From a virus: a DNA stretch of 51,206 bases. This document shows positions 41,652-47,926 of this stretch, piece by piece. Every line of letters begins with the position of its first letter. Position 1 is the stretch's first letter. The stretch is from the IMG/VR virus record IMGVR_UViG_3300036823_000047, positions 1-51,206 of that record. One strand, written 5' to 3'. A program made the position numbers and the translations under genes. The notes beneath the pieces are model-generated. The model searched no databases and was not told the DNA's origin. It saw only the letters and a list, made by a program, of their open reading frames with translations.

Positions 41652-41717
41652 CGTACCGTAAGAGGACTTGAACCTCTTGGCTGCCAAGGGCTGCGACCCT
41701 CTCAGCTACGGCGGTAC
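41652..41717 (-). tRNA. tRNA-like element 2, shortened anticodon region
   Basis: About 66 bases on the minus strand. D arm GCTG-AGAGGGTCG-CAGC, preceded by the expected TA. T arm AGAGG-TTCAAGT-CCTCT. Terminal stem GTACCG/CGGTAC. Only 12 bases lie between the D and T arms (23 in a normal tRNA), so the anticodon arm is cut down to CTTGGCAGCCAAG. It cannot decode as drawn. Confidence 0.4.
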
Positions 41718-41842
41718 CACATAAAATGCCCTCATGGCAGTCGAAGAACTTTGGACGTTAGACCATGACTCTGCCCTCCAATTGTACGGCCTCGATGCTT
41801 GCGTGGGTGCCATTAGCTGTTTATCCCTCTCACATCGAGTCG
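41718..41842. other. Gap between tRNA-like elements
   Basis: No convincing frame on either strand. A CATGG/CCATG hairpin is possible. The whole noncoding stretch 41632-41922 seems devoted to the two tRNA-like elements. Confidence 0.3.
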
Positions 41843-41916
41843 GGCCCCTGGGAGGCATCGAACCTCCACTAACCGCCGCTTGAAGTTCCCGGCGCGTACG
41901 TATCCCATGCAGGGGC
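41843..41916 (-). tRNA. tRNA-like element 3, perfect acceptor and T arms
   Basis: 74 bases on the minus strand. Acceptor GCCCCTG/CAGGGGC is a perfect 7-base stem, and T arm GGAGG-TTCGATG-CCTCC is perfect. The interior has normal length (42 bases), but instead of a 7-base anticodon loop it folds as CGCCG/CGGCG around an 11-base loop with CTTCAAG in the middle. If that loop were read in the usual way the anticodon would be UCA; I do not consider this supported. Confidence 0.45.
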
Positions 41917-41922
41917 GTCTTG

Positions 41923-42111
41923 CTACGGCTTGACCTGCTTCGTCATCGGCTTCCACTTGCCGTTGTCGTCACAGATGTCCGTGTGTCCCTTGCTACCGCG
42001 GGTGTCGCCCGGGTTGCAGTGCTTCCCCTTGCTGGTATCCTGACAGCCACTCGCGCCCGACAGGAATCCGATCGTGATCACGGCTGCTGCCGCTACGATG
42101 ATCCGCTTCAC
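41923..42111 (-). CDS. Small lipoprotein or secreted Cys-rich peptide
   Basis: 62 residues. Signal sequence MKRIIVAAAAVITIGFLSGA followed by SGC as lipobox-like site (ASGC), then a Cys-containing mature part (HCNPGDTRGS, DICDDNGKW). Probably held on the outer face of the membrane. Overlaps the upstream gene by four bases. Confidence 0.6.
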   Translation of the reverse strand: MKRIIVAAAAVITIGFLSGASGCQDTSKGKHCNPGDTRGSKGHTDICDDNGKWKPMTKQVKP

Positions 42112-42308
42112 TTGGGGACCACGTTGTGCAGGTTCTCCTCGAGCGCCTCGACCGCGGACTCGATGGTCTCCTCACGGTCGTTCATCCCCTGGATCTCGTC
42201 GACGTACTTCTTGCCGACCTGGCACAGGAGGATGAACAGTGCTTCCGAGTGGGTCACCCCTTCGTTCTGGATGATCTCCTGGACGGCCTCTTCGATCTTG
42301 TCGGGCAT
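42108..42308 (-). CDS. Small acidic unknown protein
   Basis: 66 residues, helical (DKIEEAVQEIIQNEGVTHSE, then ETIESAVEALEENLHNVV). No known motif. Member of the 42.5-41.9 kb leftward operon. Confidence 0.5.
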   Translation of the reverse strand: MPDKIEEAVQEIIQNEGVTHSEALFILLCQVGKKYVDEIQGMNDREETIESAVEALEENLHNVVPK

Positions 42309-42310
42309 GT

Positions 42311-42547
42311 CTACTCCTTCGTGTTTTCCTGGAACACCCTACGCATCAGCTGTACCAGGAAGTGGTTGGGCTGTGCCTTGACGAGGTCGCGCATGGCAAC
42401 CTGTACCAGGATGCGGCGATGGTTGATGTACTCACCATCCGTCACCTTGCGAAAATTCCGACCAAGTGACGCCGCAAGAACCTTGTCCTCTTCGACCTTG
42501 CTGCGGATCTTGCGAACCTCTTGGGCCAGTTCGTCAACGTCTAGCAC
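42311..42547 (-). CDS. Unknown helical protein
   Basis: 78 residues. DELAQEVRKIRSKVEEDKVL followed by a basic segment with NHRRILVQVAMRDLVKAQ. First gene behind the promoter at 42581. Confidence 0.5.
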   Translation of the reverse strand: MLDVDELAQEVRKIRSKVEEDKVLAASLGRNFRKVTDGEYINHRRILVQVAMRDLVKAQPNHFLVQLMRRVFQENTKE

Positions 42548-42580
42548 CCACCGCTCCCTTCTGGCTTTGCGCTTGACTTA

Positions 42581-42610
42581 ATAATACAGCGGTTCGCGAG
42601 CACCCTTCAA
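42581..42610 (-). promoter_or_regulatory. Promoter for the 42.5 kb operon
   Basis: Minus strand TTGAAG (42605-42610), 18-base spacer, TATTAT (42581-42586), about 35 bases before the ATG at 42547. Confidence 0.55.
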
Positions 42611-42638
42611 GAGGTGCAACTTCAAAATCTTTTTGTCC

Positions 42639-43226
42639 TTACAGGACCTTACAGTTCGGCCGGAAGAGATGCCGATGAGCGGTAGGGATAACGCCCTGCT
42701 GCCAGAGGTTCCGAGTGGTCAGGACGAACTGGCCCTCCTCCAGCCGTTCGATCTTCAGACCCTTGTTCTCCAGCACGTGGGCATCGAGCAGAGGAGTCAG
42801 CAACTGCACCCTGAACTGCCATCCACCGAAGCCATCGCCCGCACCGGGCTTGATGGAATCAGGACCGACGGTGTAGTGCGTGTAGCGCTCGGTGATGAGC
42901 GCGTTACCATTCCTGTCCTGCTCAACCATGTCCAGCCAGTAGTCGTCATCGCTGTCCACGTACGGGCCCTCGATGGTGACGTAGAGCTCGTTACGTGCGT
43001 TCAAGGCCGTGTGGAAGTGGTAGAGGTACTTCTCGGGCGTGTAGCCTTCACCCTTCGGTGGATCGATGTTCTCGACCCTACGATACCACCAGACGGGACA
43101 GAACCACGACTCTCCGCGACCTTCCCCTGCCTGGAAGCCTCGACCCTTACGAGCCAGTCGAAGGTGGTTGGTCTCTTCGAACTCCTCGATCGCCTGTGAC
43201 AGACGCACCCAGTGCGGATTCGTCAT
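42639..43226 (-). CDS. Unknown protein
   Basis: 195 residues from the ATG at 43226, which overlaps the upstream stop; the longer frame upstream reads as shadow. Aromatic-rich (SWFCPVWWYRRVENID, then YLYHFHTALNARNELYVTIE) with beta-rich character. It may be a small-molecule or nucleic-acid-binding domain. No family recognised. Confidence 0.5.
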   Translation of the reverse strand: MTNPHWVRLSQAIEEFEETNHLRLARKGRGFQAGEGRGESWFCPVWWYRRVENIDPPKGEGYTPEKYLYHFHTALNARNELYVTIEGPYVDSDDDYWLDMVEQDRNGNALITERYTHYTVGPDSIKPGAGDGFGGWQFRVQLLTPLLDAHVLENKGLKIERLEEGQFVLTTRNLWQQGVIPTAHRHLFRPNCKVL

Positions 43227-43504
43227 CGCTGCAGCTCCGCGAAGTGGGCCAGGTGGTTCGACGCCTCGGCGTACACCTTCATGTAGATCACGTCCTGCGT
43301 CATCCAGAACAGCTTGACGCGCGTACTGTTCTCCATCTCCTCGTCGGCCAGGTCCTCCGCGGTGCATCCGCTAGAGTGCCGAGCGAGGATGTTTACCTCG
43401 TCGCGGATCTCCTGGAGGTCCTTGTAGGTTGCCTCCGCACCCTTCATCCCCAGCAGTGCGTTGTTGAGCTTCGTTCCCAGCTCCTGGAGTCGAGTCTCGT
43501 CCAT
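43223..43504 (-). CDS. Unknown helical protein
   Basis: 93 residues. Helices RLQELGTKLNNALLGMKGAE and EIRDEVNILARHSSG, acidic middle, then FWMTQDVIYMKVYAEASNHL. No motif. Coupled to the downstream gene. Confidence 0.5.
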   Translation of the reverse strand: MDETRLQELGTKLNNALLGMKGAEATYKDLQEIRDEVNILARHSSGCTAEDLADEEMENSTRVKLFWMTQDVIYMKVYAEASNHLAHFAELQR

Positions 43505-43540
43505 TACTCCTCCGGTCTCATCAGGCCCAGCGTAACTGGA

Positions 43541-43560
43541 CGACCCCCGAAGGGGTTTCG
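43541..43560 (-). terminator. UUCG-type hairpin terminator
   Basis: Minus strand reads AACCCC-TTCG-GGGGGT, a stable tetraloop hairpin, just after the stop of the 66-residue HTH gene. Confidence 0.65.
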
Positions 43561-43563
43561 ACC

Positions 43564-43764
43564 TTACCTCTTGATCAGGTTACCCTTCCGGTAAGGGTGA
43601 CCTCCTTGCTTGCGGAAGACGGCGCCATTGGACTCGAGCAAGTGATGCATGCCCGAGTAGCTGTACCCGTACTTGTCTGCCAGGAACCGAATGCTGTCCC
43701 CCTTGAAGTACTGGGCCACGATAATCTCCTGGCCCTTCTTCGTGACCCTCGACACCGCACTCAC
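43564..43764 (-). CDS. Small HTH protein
   Basis: 66 residues. SRVTKKGQEIIVAQYFKGDS then IRFLADKYGYSYSGMHHLLE is a helix-turn-helix of the transposase/resolvase-like kind common in actinobacteria and their phages. Basic C-terminus (PYRKGNLIKR). Likely DNA-binding regulator. It is the best candidate for a small phage repressor or activator acting on the intergenic repeats, which is inference. Confidence 0.65.
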   Translation of the reverse strand: MSAVSRVTKKGQEIIVAQYFKGDSIRFLADKYGYSYSGMHHLLESNGAVFRKQGGHPYRKGNLIKR

Positions 43765-44024
43765 CTGCAGAACACCCCCGGGTGACTACTTCCGTCGCAG
43801 TCGAACGGGCAGATCAGAGCAGCGAACGACTGGTCCCACGCCTCCTGGCACGTACCGCTCAGGAGGATCTCCTGCTCGTTACTGTCCAGGCCTGCAATGT
43901 CCTGAACGTAGCCCTGGCCCAAGAGCCAGTTGCCGTACGTAGCCTTTGCGACCTCGTTGTCGGGCAGATCGACCTCGTGTGCTACCCTGTGCATGTGACA
44001 TTCGTGGCGACTCTTGACCTTCAC
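43761..44024 (-). CDS. Unknown Cys/His-containing protein
   Basis: 87 residues from a GTG at 44024 that overlaps the upstream stop (GTGA). RHECHMHRVAHEVDLP and C-terminal LICPFDCDGSSHPGVFC could bind metal. No family recognised. Confidence 0.5.
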   Translation of the reverse strand: MKVKSRHECHMHRVAHEVDLPDNEVAKATYGNWLLGQGYVQDIAGLDSNEQEILLSGTCQEAWDQSFAALICPFDCDGSSHPGVFCR

Positions 44025-44326
44025 TTGCGCTCCTTGAAGTTCTCGCACTCGACGTAGTCGCAACCGTACTTGTCGGCCGGGTGGTCGCACTCCTCGTCGG
44101 TCACGACCATCAGGTCTTCGAACGGGCAGGCGCACTCCTTGTTGTGCAGACCGAACTTGATCACGTGGATCGACCGCTGGAAGGGGTTCTTGGTCAGGTA
44201 CTTCGCGACCGGGTGCTTCTTACACGTGAGCGTGTACATGCCCTCCTTGGGCCGCTGAACGTCTGTCTCTAGACGAGGACCGTCGTACTGGGCGAACTTG
44301 AACACTCGAACTGGAACGAAAGCCAC
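44021..44326 (-). CDS. Unknown Cys-rich protein
   Basis: 101 residues. LTCKKHPVAKYLTKN, HNKECACPFEDLMVV and EECDHPADKYGCDYVECEN give seven Cys and several His, so one or two zinc sites are likely. Small zinc proteins of phages often bind host RNA polymerase or nucleic acids. No specific match. Confidence 0.5.
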   Translation of the reverse strand: MAFVPVRVFKFAQYDGPRLETDVQRPKEGMYTLTCKKHPVAKYLTKNPFQRSIHVIKFGLHNKECACPFEDLMVVTDEECDHPADKYGCDYVECENFKERK

Positions 44327-44345
44327 GGTGGCCTCCTTTCTACGT

Positions 44346-44380
44346 ACCCGGATGCGCTACTCTGAAGCTGCCATCCGGGT
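44346..44380 (-). terminator. Hairpin terminator after the DUF3761-like lipoprotein gene
   Basis: ACCCGGATG/CATCCGGGT, perfect 9-base stem with a 17-base loop, just past the stop at 44387 on the minus strand. Confidence 0.65.
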
Positions 44381-44386
44381 CAGGTC

Positions 44387-44707
44387 TTACAGGAACGCCT
44401 TGAAGCACTCGTCGAGCGTCCAGCCTTCGGCCTTCAGCTGGGTCGGCGTCACGGTGTTCTGGATCGTCTCACACTGGCCGACGTAGTCCGCGCCGTCCGG
44501 AAGTTGAAGCACCTGCTGCCGCAATGCAACTCCTCCGTGGTGGCTACAGGCGCCCTTGCCCGAGCTCGACGAGTGCGAACCGTCCTTGCACGTTGCTCCC
44601 GACGTATGGTTCGTCGTCGTCGTAGGAACCTTGCGGATCTCCCCGTGGTTGCATCCGCCCAGCAGACCCAATGCAACGATACCCACCAGCAGCTTACGCA
44701 CGAACAC
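44387..44707 (-). CDS. Lipoprotein with DUF3761-like core
   Basis: 106 residues. Signal peptide with a clear lipobox (VALGLLGGC, Cys19). After a Thr-rich linker comes GATCKDGSHSSSSGKGACSH HGGV-like core (CKDGSHS ... GACSHHGGV), the hallmark of small actinobacterial and other DUF3761 proteins. It would be anchored on the outer face of the membrane. Phage lipoproteins in this place often block superinfecting DNA. That role is inference. Confidence 0.7.
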   Translation of the reverse strand: MFVRKLLVGIVALGLLGGCNHGEIRKVPTTTTNHTSGATCKDGSHSSSSGKGACSHHGGVALRQQVLQLPDGADYVGQCETIQNTVTPTQLKAEGWTLDECFKAFL

Positions 44708-44882
44708 GCACCCTCTTCCCCTTGAGAACCGACTCCGCGACTGCCTTCATGGTCAGCCACGCTGCCTCTGACCGAACCGAAGTCGCGGCTTCTGCCTTGC
44801 TGGTGTTAACCGCAACCTCCTGCTCCACGTACTCCTCGTCGTGGTCCCGCAGCCATTCGCGGTACAGCTCGTAGCCCTTCAC
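44694..44882 (-). CDS. Small unknown protein
   Basis: 62 residues, GTG start coupled to the upstream stop. ELYREWLRDHDEEYVEQEVA then AAWLTMKAVAESVLKGKRVR. Helical, no motif. Confidence 0.5.
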   Translation of the reverse strand: MKGYELYREWLRDHDEEYVEQEVAVNTSKAEAATSVRSEAAWLTMKAVAESVLKGKRVRVRA

Positions 44883-45022
44883 AGTTCCTCCTTGAGTGCC
44901 TTGACGAACTCGTCCTTGGTCATCTGTCCGTCCTTGTAGTGCTTAAGAAGGCGTTCGACCCTCTCCCCAATGCCCTCTTCCGGGGAAAGCCTCTCCTGCA
45001 ACCAGTCCATAGACGGTGTCAT
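44879..45022 (-). CDS. Small unknown protein
   Basis: 47 residues from ATG 45022. MDWLQERLSPEEGIGERVER then LKHYKDGQMTKDEFVKALKE, a helix pair resembling a single EF-hand-like or SHOCT-like unit. Stop overlaps the next GTG (GTGA), which supports translation. Confidence 0.5.
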   Translation of the reverse strand: MTPSMDWLQERLSPEEGIGERVERLLKHYKDGQMTKDEFVKALKEEL

Positions 45023-45042
45023 TGCTCACTCCCTACCTTGGT

Positions 45043-45130
45043 TAACAACACCGAACACGTAGACCCAAAGCACCACACGCCATGGTTTGAATGGCTGTCC
45101 TGGTTTGGGTCTCATGCACATCTGTTGTTA
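45043..45130. repeat. Nested inverted repeats between two small genes
   Basis: TAACAACA/TGTTGTTA (45043, 45123) enclose AGACCCAAA/TTTGGGTCT (45061, 45104). The outer arm overlaps the stop of the downstream-reading gene. A GGTTAAC at 45041 recalls the control boxes. Confidence 0.5.
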
Positions 45131-45295
45131 GCCGAACAGTGGAAGGATCCTCGTAGTTGGTTCGAGAAGCTGCTCCACCTTCCAAAGCTGATCCCAGGTC
45201 TCCCTCTGATCCTGCAGGGAGTCGTCGTCCATCATCTCCTGCAACGCATCCCGGTGGATCTCCAACGCGGCCTTCATGATCTCTTCGTACGTCAT
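45128..45295 (-). CDS. Small unknown protein
   Basis: 55 residues. TYEEIMKAALEIHRDALQEM, an acidic DDD turn, then RETWDQLWKVEQLLEPTTR. Start overlaps the upstream stop. No motif. Confidence 0.5.
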   Translation of the reverse strand: MTYEEIMKAALEIHRDALQEMMDDDSLQDQRETWDQLWKVEQLLEPTTRILPLFG

Positions 45296-45630
45296 CGTCC
45301 GAACGCCTTCCTTCCTTGGTTGTCTGTCTCTCCGACGATCCTGGTCGTTACGTACGACCCCTGTGTGGTGTTCGCGTTCCGAGCACTCCTGAGAAGGCCG
45401 ATCTCCGGACCGACCTTACACCCCGTCTTCGGGTTCGTAGCCTGATCGAGCCAATGTCCCCCAGGCACACCTCGGAGGGACTTCTCGAACGTGTTCTGCA
45501 TCTTGTACGGTAGCGGCTTCGACTTCTTCTTGGACGGAACCTCCCCGTTGCCCTTAGACAACATCCGACCTTGGGAGGCAAGTCTCCGGAGCTGTAGCTC
45601 CTTGATCTTGTCCTTCGTCGACTGCTTCAC
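45292..45630 (-). CDS. Basic unknown protein
   Basis: 112 residues. Lys/Arg-rich N-terminus (KQSTKDKIKELQLRRLASQG, SKKKSKPLPYK), then LRGVPGGHWLDQATNPKTG. Possible DNA- or RNA-binding protein. Confidence 0.45.
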   Translation of the reverse strand: MKQSTKDKIKELQLRRLASQGRMLSKGNGEVPSKKKSKPLPYKMQNTFEKSLRGVPGGHWLDQATNPKTGCKVGPEIGLLRSARNANTTQGSYVTTRIVGETDNQGRKAFGR

Positions 45631-45674
45631 CGCTACTCCTTTGATTTGAAGGTTTTCTTTTTATTCTACTGCAG

Positions 45675-45698
45675 ACCCCCTTGGAACCTTCAAGGGGT
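45675..45698 (-). terminator. Hairpin terminator
   Basis: ACCCCTTG/CAAGGGGT with a 7-base loop, just past the stop at 45700 on the minus strand. Confidence 0.65.
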
Positions 45699-45699
45699 T

Positions 45700-45860
45700 T
45701 CAGCTGTTTTGCGGAGGGCCGAGACGTTCTACCACGTACGGGTTACCCTGGTGGTACTCCGTAGCGATCTCGACCACCTTGCGAAACGTAGCATACTTGT
45801 CCTGCGGTCTGCCTTTGACAGTGCCGCACGCATCTTGTCCCTCATCTCGTCGTGGTCCAT
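45700..45860 (-). pseudogene. Small gene apparently broken by a frameshift
   Basis: The ATG at 45860 overlaps the upstream stop (TGATG) and begins DHDEMRDKMRAALSKAD, a natural-looking helix. About 20 residues on, the natural reading moves to another frame, QDKYATFRKVVEIATEYHQG to a stop at 45700. A single -1 shift would give one protein of about 54 residues. No strong slip heptamer is present, so an indel or sequencing error is more likely than programmed shifting. Confidence 0.4.
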
Positions 45861-46255
45861 CAGTACCACGACCCCTTCGCGTTCTGTGCACCAACCCGTC
45901 GTTCCTTACTGGTCGTCATGACCAGTACGTTCTTCTCCGGACGGCCCTGCTTGTACGTGTCAGGCTCACGATACCCATCTGCCCTCGACAGGAGCTGCAG
46001 TACGTCCGCCCAACTCAACATGAACGTCTCTACCACAACCCTGTCCTCGACGAGCCGCGTAACCGAAGTGTTCGGCTTCTGGGGCTTGAGTCCCAGTGCC
46101 AGCAACTCCTCATCCGAGACCCACGTACTCCTCACCCGCTTCAGGATGGCATTGTTGTCATACCACTCTTCTACGGCCCACGACGGAATCGTAACCTTGA
46201 ATGTCAAACCAGGGCGCTCAGGGTCTGCGTTCGTCACGAATACGAATGTATCCAT
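45860..46255 (-). CDS. Unknown protein, first gene of the leftward operon
   Basis: 131 residues from the ATG at 46255, preferred over 46261 because GGAGG then sits at normal distance. Beta-rich start (DTFVFVTNADPERPGLTFKV), helical middle (SDEELLALGLKPQKP). No motif. A TATAAT box lies about 35 bases upstream. Confidence 0.55.
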   Translation of the reverse strand: MDTFVFVTNADPERPGLTFKVTIPSWAVEEWYDNNAILKRVRSTWVSDEELLALGLKPQKPNTSVTRLVEDRVVVETFMLSWADVLQLLSRADGYREPDTYKQGRPEKNVLVMTTSKERRVGAQNAKGSWY

Positions 46256-46290
46256 GCCCATGCCTCCTAGGGTTTCGTGCTCTTGGATCT

Positions 46291-46296
46291 ATTATA
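46291..46296 (-). promoter_or_regulatory. -10 box of a leftward promoter
   Basis: TATAAT on the minus strand within GTGGTATAATAG. The -35 is weak (TGAAGT at 17 bases). It would start the operon that begins with the gene at 46255. Confidence 0.5.
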
Positions 46297-46726
46297 CCAC
46301 AGAAACCCATATGACTTCACGACCGTCTGCTGATCGTACGGTCTGGCTCCCCTCTACTAGCTACCGACGATGTATGACCTGACAAACAGGTCGCTAAACC
46401 TGTATGCGAGGCGCAGAAACCGTCTCGGAAAATCGGTCTATTCCCTCTTGAACCCTAACTCGATCATTGGCTGTTCTAGTACCATTCAAGTTAAAGTTCA
46501 TAATACGGGTGTTATTATATCTATGAATTTATATACATAGTTATACTAGAGATTATACAGTACGAAGACTCTAGTCTTTCTACCTTGTTAAACAACCGTT
46601 GTTTTTCTAGCTCGGTGGGATTAGTTCGTAGAACGATACTAATCCCGGACTAGACAATATTACCTGCCTAGATCCCCTAGCCCCTGTGGTGCTGTGGAGG
46701 CGACCTAAGCCGCCTCCCAGACCGGA
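46297..46726. other. AT-rich noncoding region, candidate origin or early control region
   Basis: About 430 bases without a convincing gene, far richer in A/T than the surroundings at 46480-46570. It holds GTTAAAC at 46587 within CTTGTTAAACAACC (identical to 25511-25524) and a long hairpin GGGATTAGTTCGT/ACGA-T-ACTAATCCC at 46617-46646. It separates the main leftward operon from the last minus-strand genes. No iteron array or known origin motif was recognised. Confidence 0.45.
46696..46717 (-). terminator. Hairpin terminator after the membrane peptide
   Basis: GGAGGCG/CGCCTCC, 7-base stem, 8-base loop, ten bases past the stop on the minus strand. Confidence 0.55.
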
Positions 46727-46804
46727 CTATCCCCTCGACATTACCAGGGCCATGATTACGATCCCCAGGAGCATCCACTGGAGTACCGAGGCGTGGACCT
46801 TCAC
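46727..46804 (-). CDS. 25-residue membrane peptide
   Basis: GTG at 46804 overlaps the stop of the gene before it (GTGA). The peptide MKVHASVLQWMLLGIVIMAL ends in VMSRG and is one membrane span. Translation coupling is the main support. Target unknown. Confidence 0.5.
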   Translation of the reverse strand: MKVHASVLQWMLLGIVIMALVMSRG

Positions 46805-46962
46805 GCGAAGTCCCAGTCCACGACCAGGGCCGCCTTGATCGACTCCAACTGCTTCTCCGCCCAGACCCAGGCCTGGTAGACCTTGGCCTCCTCGGAGACG
46901 GGCCCCGGGACGTGACCGTTCGCGAGTTCCTCGATGTACGTGTCGATGATGGCCTGACTCAT
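46801..46962 (-). CDS. Small unknown protein
   Basis: 53 residues from ATG 46962. SQAIIDTYIEELANGHVPGP then EEAKVYQAWVWAEKQLESIK. G/C-rich codons unlike the AT-rich gap beside it, a sign of a real gene. No motif known. Confidence 0.55.
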   Translation of the reverse strand: MSQAIIDTYIEELANGHVPGPVSEEAKVYQAWVWAEKQLESIKAALVVDWDFA

Positions 46963-46983
46963 GGAGTGACTCCTAACCTAAGG

Positions 46984-47006
46984 TATATAACCCCTACGGT
47001 TATATA
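46984..47006. promoter_or_regulatory. TATATAACC/GGTTATATA palindrome
   Basis: Perfect 9-base arms, 5-base centre, 22 bases upstream of the ATG at 46962 on the minus strand. It could be an operator that overlaps a -10 region, or part of the terminator of the gene before. Confidence 0.5.
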
Positions 47007-47018
47007 TCCAAGGAAGGG

Positions 47019-47040
47019 AGGGGGCCCCGTAGGGCCCCTC
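47019..47040 (-). terminator. GC-rich hairpin terminator
   Basis: GGGGCCC/GGGCCCC with a 4-base loop (47021-47038), directly after the stop at 47048 on the minus strand, followed by CTTCCTTGG. Confidence 0.65.
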
Positions 47041-47047
47041 CTCCTTA

Positions 47048-47377
47048 CTAGATCTGCTTGGTGACGTACTTGGTAGCGAAGGCCACCGACTGGTCCTTCG
47101 TGAGGGCCTTGATACCCTTCTCCCCCTTAACCAGTAGGCCGTTCCGGGAGTAGTTGTACATCATCTGGGGGCGGATCCGCTTCCCACTCCCGAGGGCCTC
47201 CAGGGCCCCGTTCACGATGTTGTGGAGGGCGTAGGGGGTGATGGTCTCCGAGTCCCCGAACACCGTCTCGGTGAGCTCCATGATCACCGTCTCCGGGGTG
47301 GGGGTCTCCTCGAGTTCGGTCTCCTCGAGAACGGTCTCTTCGATGGACTCGGGCTGGGTGGTGGTGATGTCGGACAT
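47048..47377 (-). CDS. HTH-like protein with acidic arm
   Basis: 109 residues with AAAGGAG upstream. The first 35 residues are Glu/Thr-rich and disordered. The domain after it (PYALHNIVNGALEALGSG, IRPQMMYNYSRNGLL, DQSVAFATKYV) parallels the central part of the 38222 protein, including the PQ-x-x-Y-x-Y segment. Probably a DNA-binding protein. It is transcribed away from the terminase genes, so it may control the divergent promoter region. Confidence 0.55.
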   Translation of the reverse strand: MSDITTTQPESIEETVLEETELEETPTPETVIMELTETVFGDSETITPYALHNIVNGALEALGSGKRIRPQMMYNYSRNGLLVKGEKGIKALTKDQSVAFATKYVTKQI

Positions 47378-47420
47378 GGGGTGCTCCTTTGGGTTTTGGT
47401 TGGTTTTTGTTTTCCTGATA

Positions 47421-47447
47421 ACTATATTATAATGCGGATCATGTAAA
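47421..47447 (-). promoter_or_regulatory. Possible leftward promoter for the 47048 gene
   Basis: Minus strand TTTACA (47442-47447) with TATAGT (47421-47426) at 15 bases; a TATAAT (47426-47431) is nearer. Spacing is not ideal. Confidence 0.35.
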
Positions 47448-47517
47448 GATGCACGCTCCCTACGTGTTTATCAAAACTACATCCAAAACATGTGTTACCA
47501 TGTGGGTCAAGATAGGC

Positions 47518-47546
47518 TTGCTATTGTGATCTGACTCAGCTATAAT
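47518..47546 (+). promoter_or_regulatory. Rightward late promoter
   Basis: TTGCTA, 17-base spacer, TATAAT, then CAGCGTAAG. It shares ATTGTGATC in the spacer with the promoter at 9163 and precedes the terminase genes. Confidence 0.65.
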
Positions 47547-47566
47547 CAGCGTAAGGGAGGGCCAAT

Positions 47567-47926
47567 ATGGACGATGCATGGGTTACTGAGGCTGAGCTTG
47601 CCGCTCTTGGACTCGATCGAGCGACAGGTATTCGGACTGCCGATGGCGGAGCTGAAGGCTACGTAGACCAGGCCAACCGGATGATCCGTGAGGGTGCGCC
47701 CATGGCGGCCGCTTCTCTGGTTCGTCTGGCGCAGTACTCCGAGAGCGACACGATTCGACTCCGAGCTGCGGTTGAGATCCTGAACCGCGCCACCGTGCAG
47801 GGTGCTTCGTCTGTCGACGGTCGCGAGCCTTGGGCGGCTGTGTACGAGAACGTCCTCACGGCTGGGGATGTTGACAAGATGGTCCAGGATGCCAATGCCT
47901 GGCGTGCATCTCAGGAAGGTCGGTAA
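47567..47926 (+). CDS. Terminase small subunit candidate
   Basis: 119 residues with GGGAGGG upstream. N-terminal HTH-like segment (VTEAELAALGLDRATGIRTA) and a helical core (AASLVRLAQYSESDTIRLRA, AVEILNRATVQG). Small terminases bind the packaging site and recruit the large subunit. Its place as first gene of the packaging operon supports the call, although a gap of 1 kb with small membrane genes separates it from the large subunit. Confidence 0.55.
   Translation: MDDAWVTEAELAALGLDRATGIRTADGGAEGYVDQANRMIREGAPMAAASLVRLAQYSESDTIRLRAAVEILNRATVQGASSVDGREPWAAVYENVLTAGDVDKMVQDANAWRASQEGR

Noticed and set aside
41843-41916. Reading tRNA-like element 3 as a UGA-suppressor tRNA with anticodon UCA
   Set aside because: The loop around CTTCAA is 11 bases and the stem needed for a normal 7-base loop does not pair.
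42639-43367. Longer reading of the 42639 gene from 43367
   Set aside because: The extra N-terminus is Gly/Arg-rich and overlaps the 43223 gene; the ATG at 43226 is coupled to its stop.
46370-46540. Plus-strand frame of 56 residues beginning MYDLTNRSLNLYARRRNR
   Set aside because: No ribosome site, A/T-rich codons unlike the genome and position inside the AT-rich gap. The start looks partly natural, so relatives should be checked, but it is not supported here.
18398-47377. Integrase, excisionase or lysogeny repressor
   Set aside because: No tyrosine or serine recombinase motif and no typical repressor was found; small HTH proteins alone do not show lysogeny.
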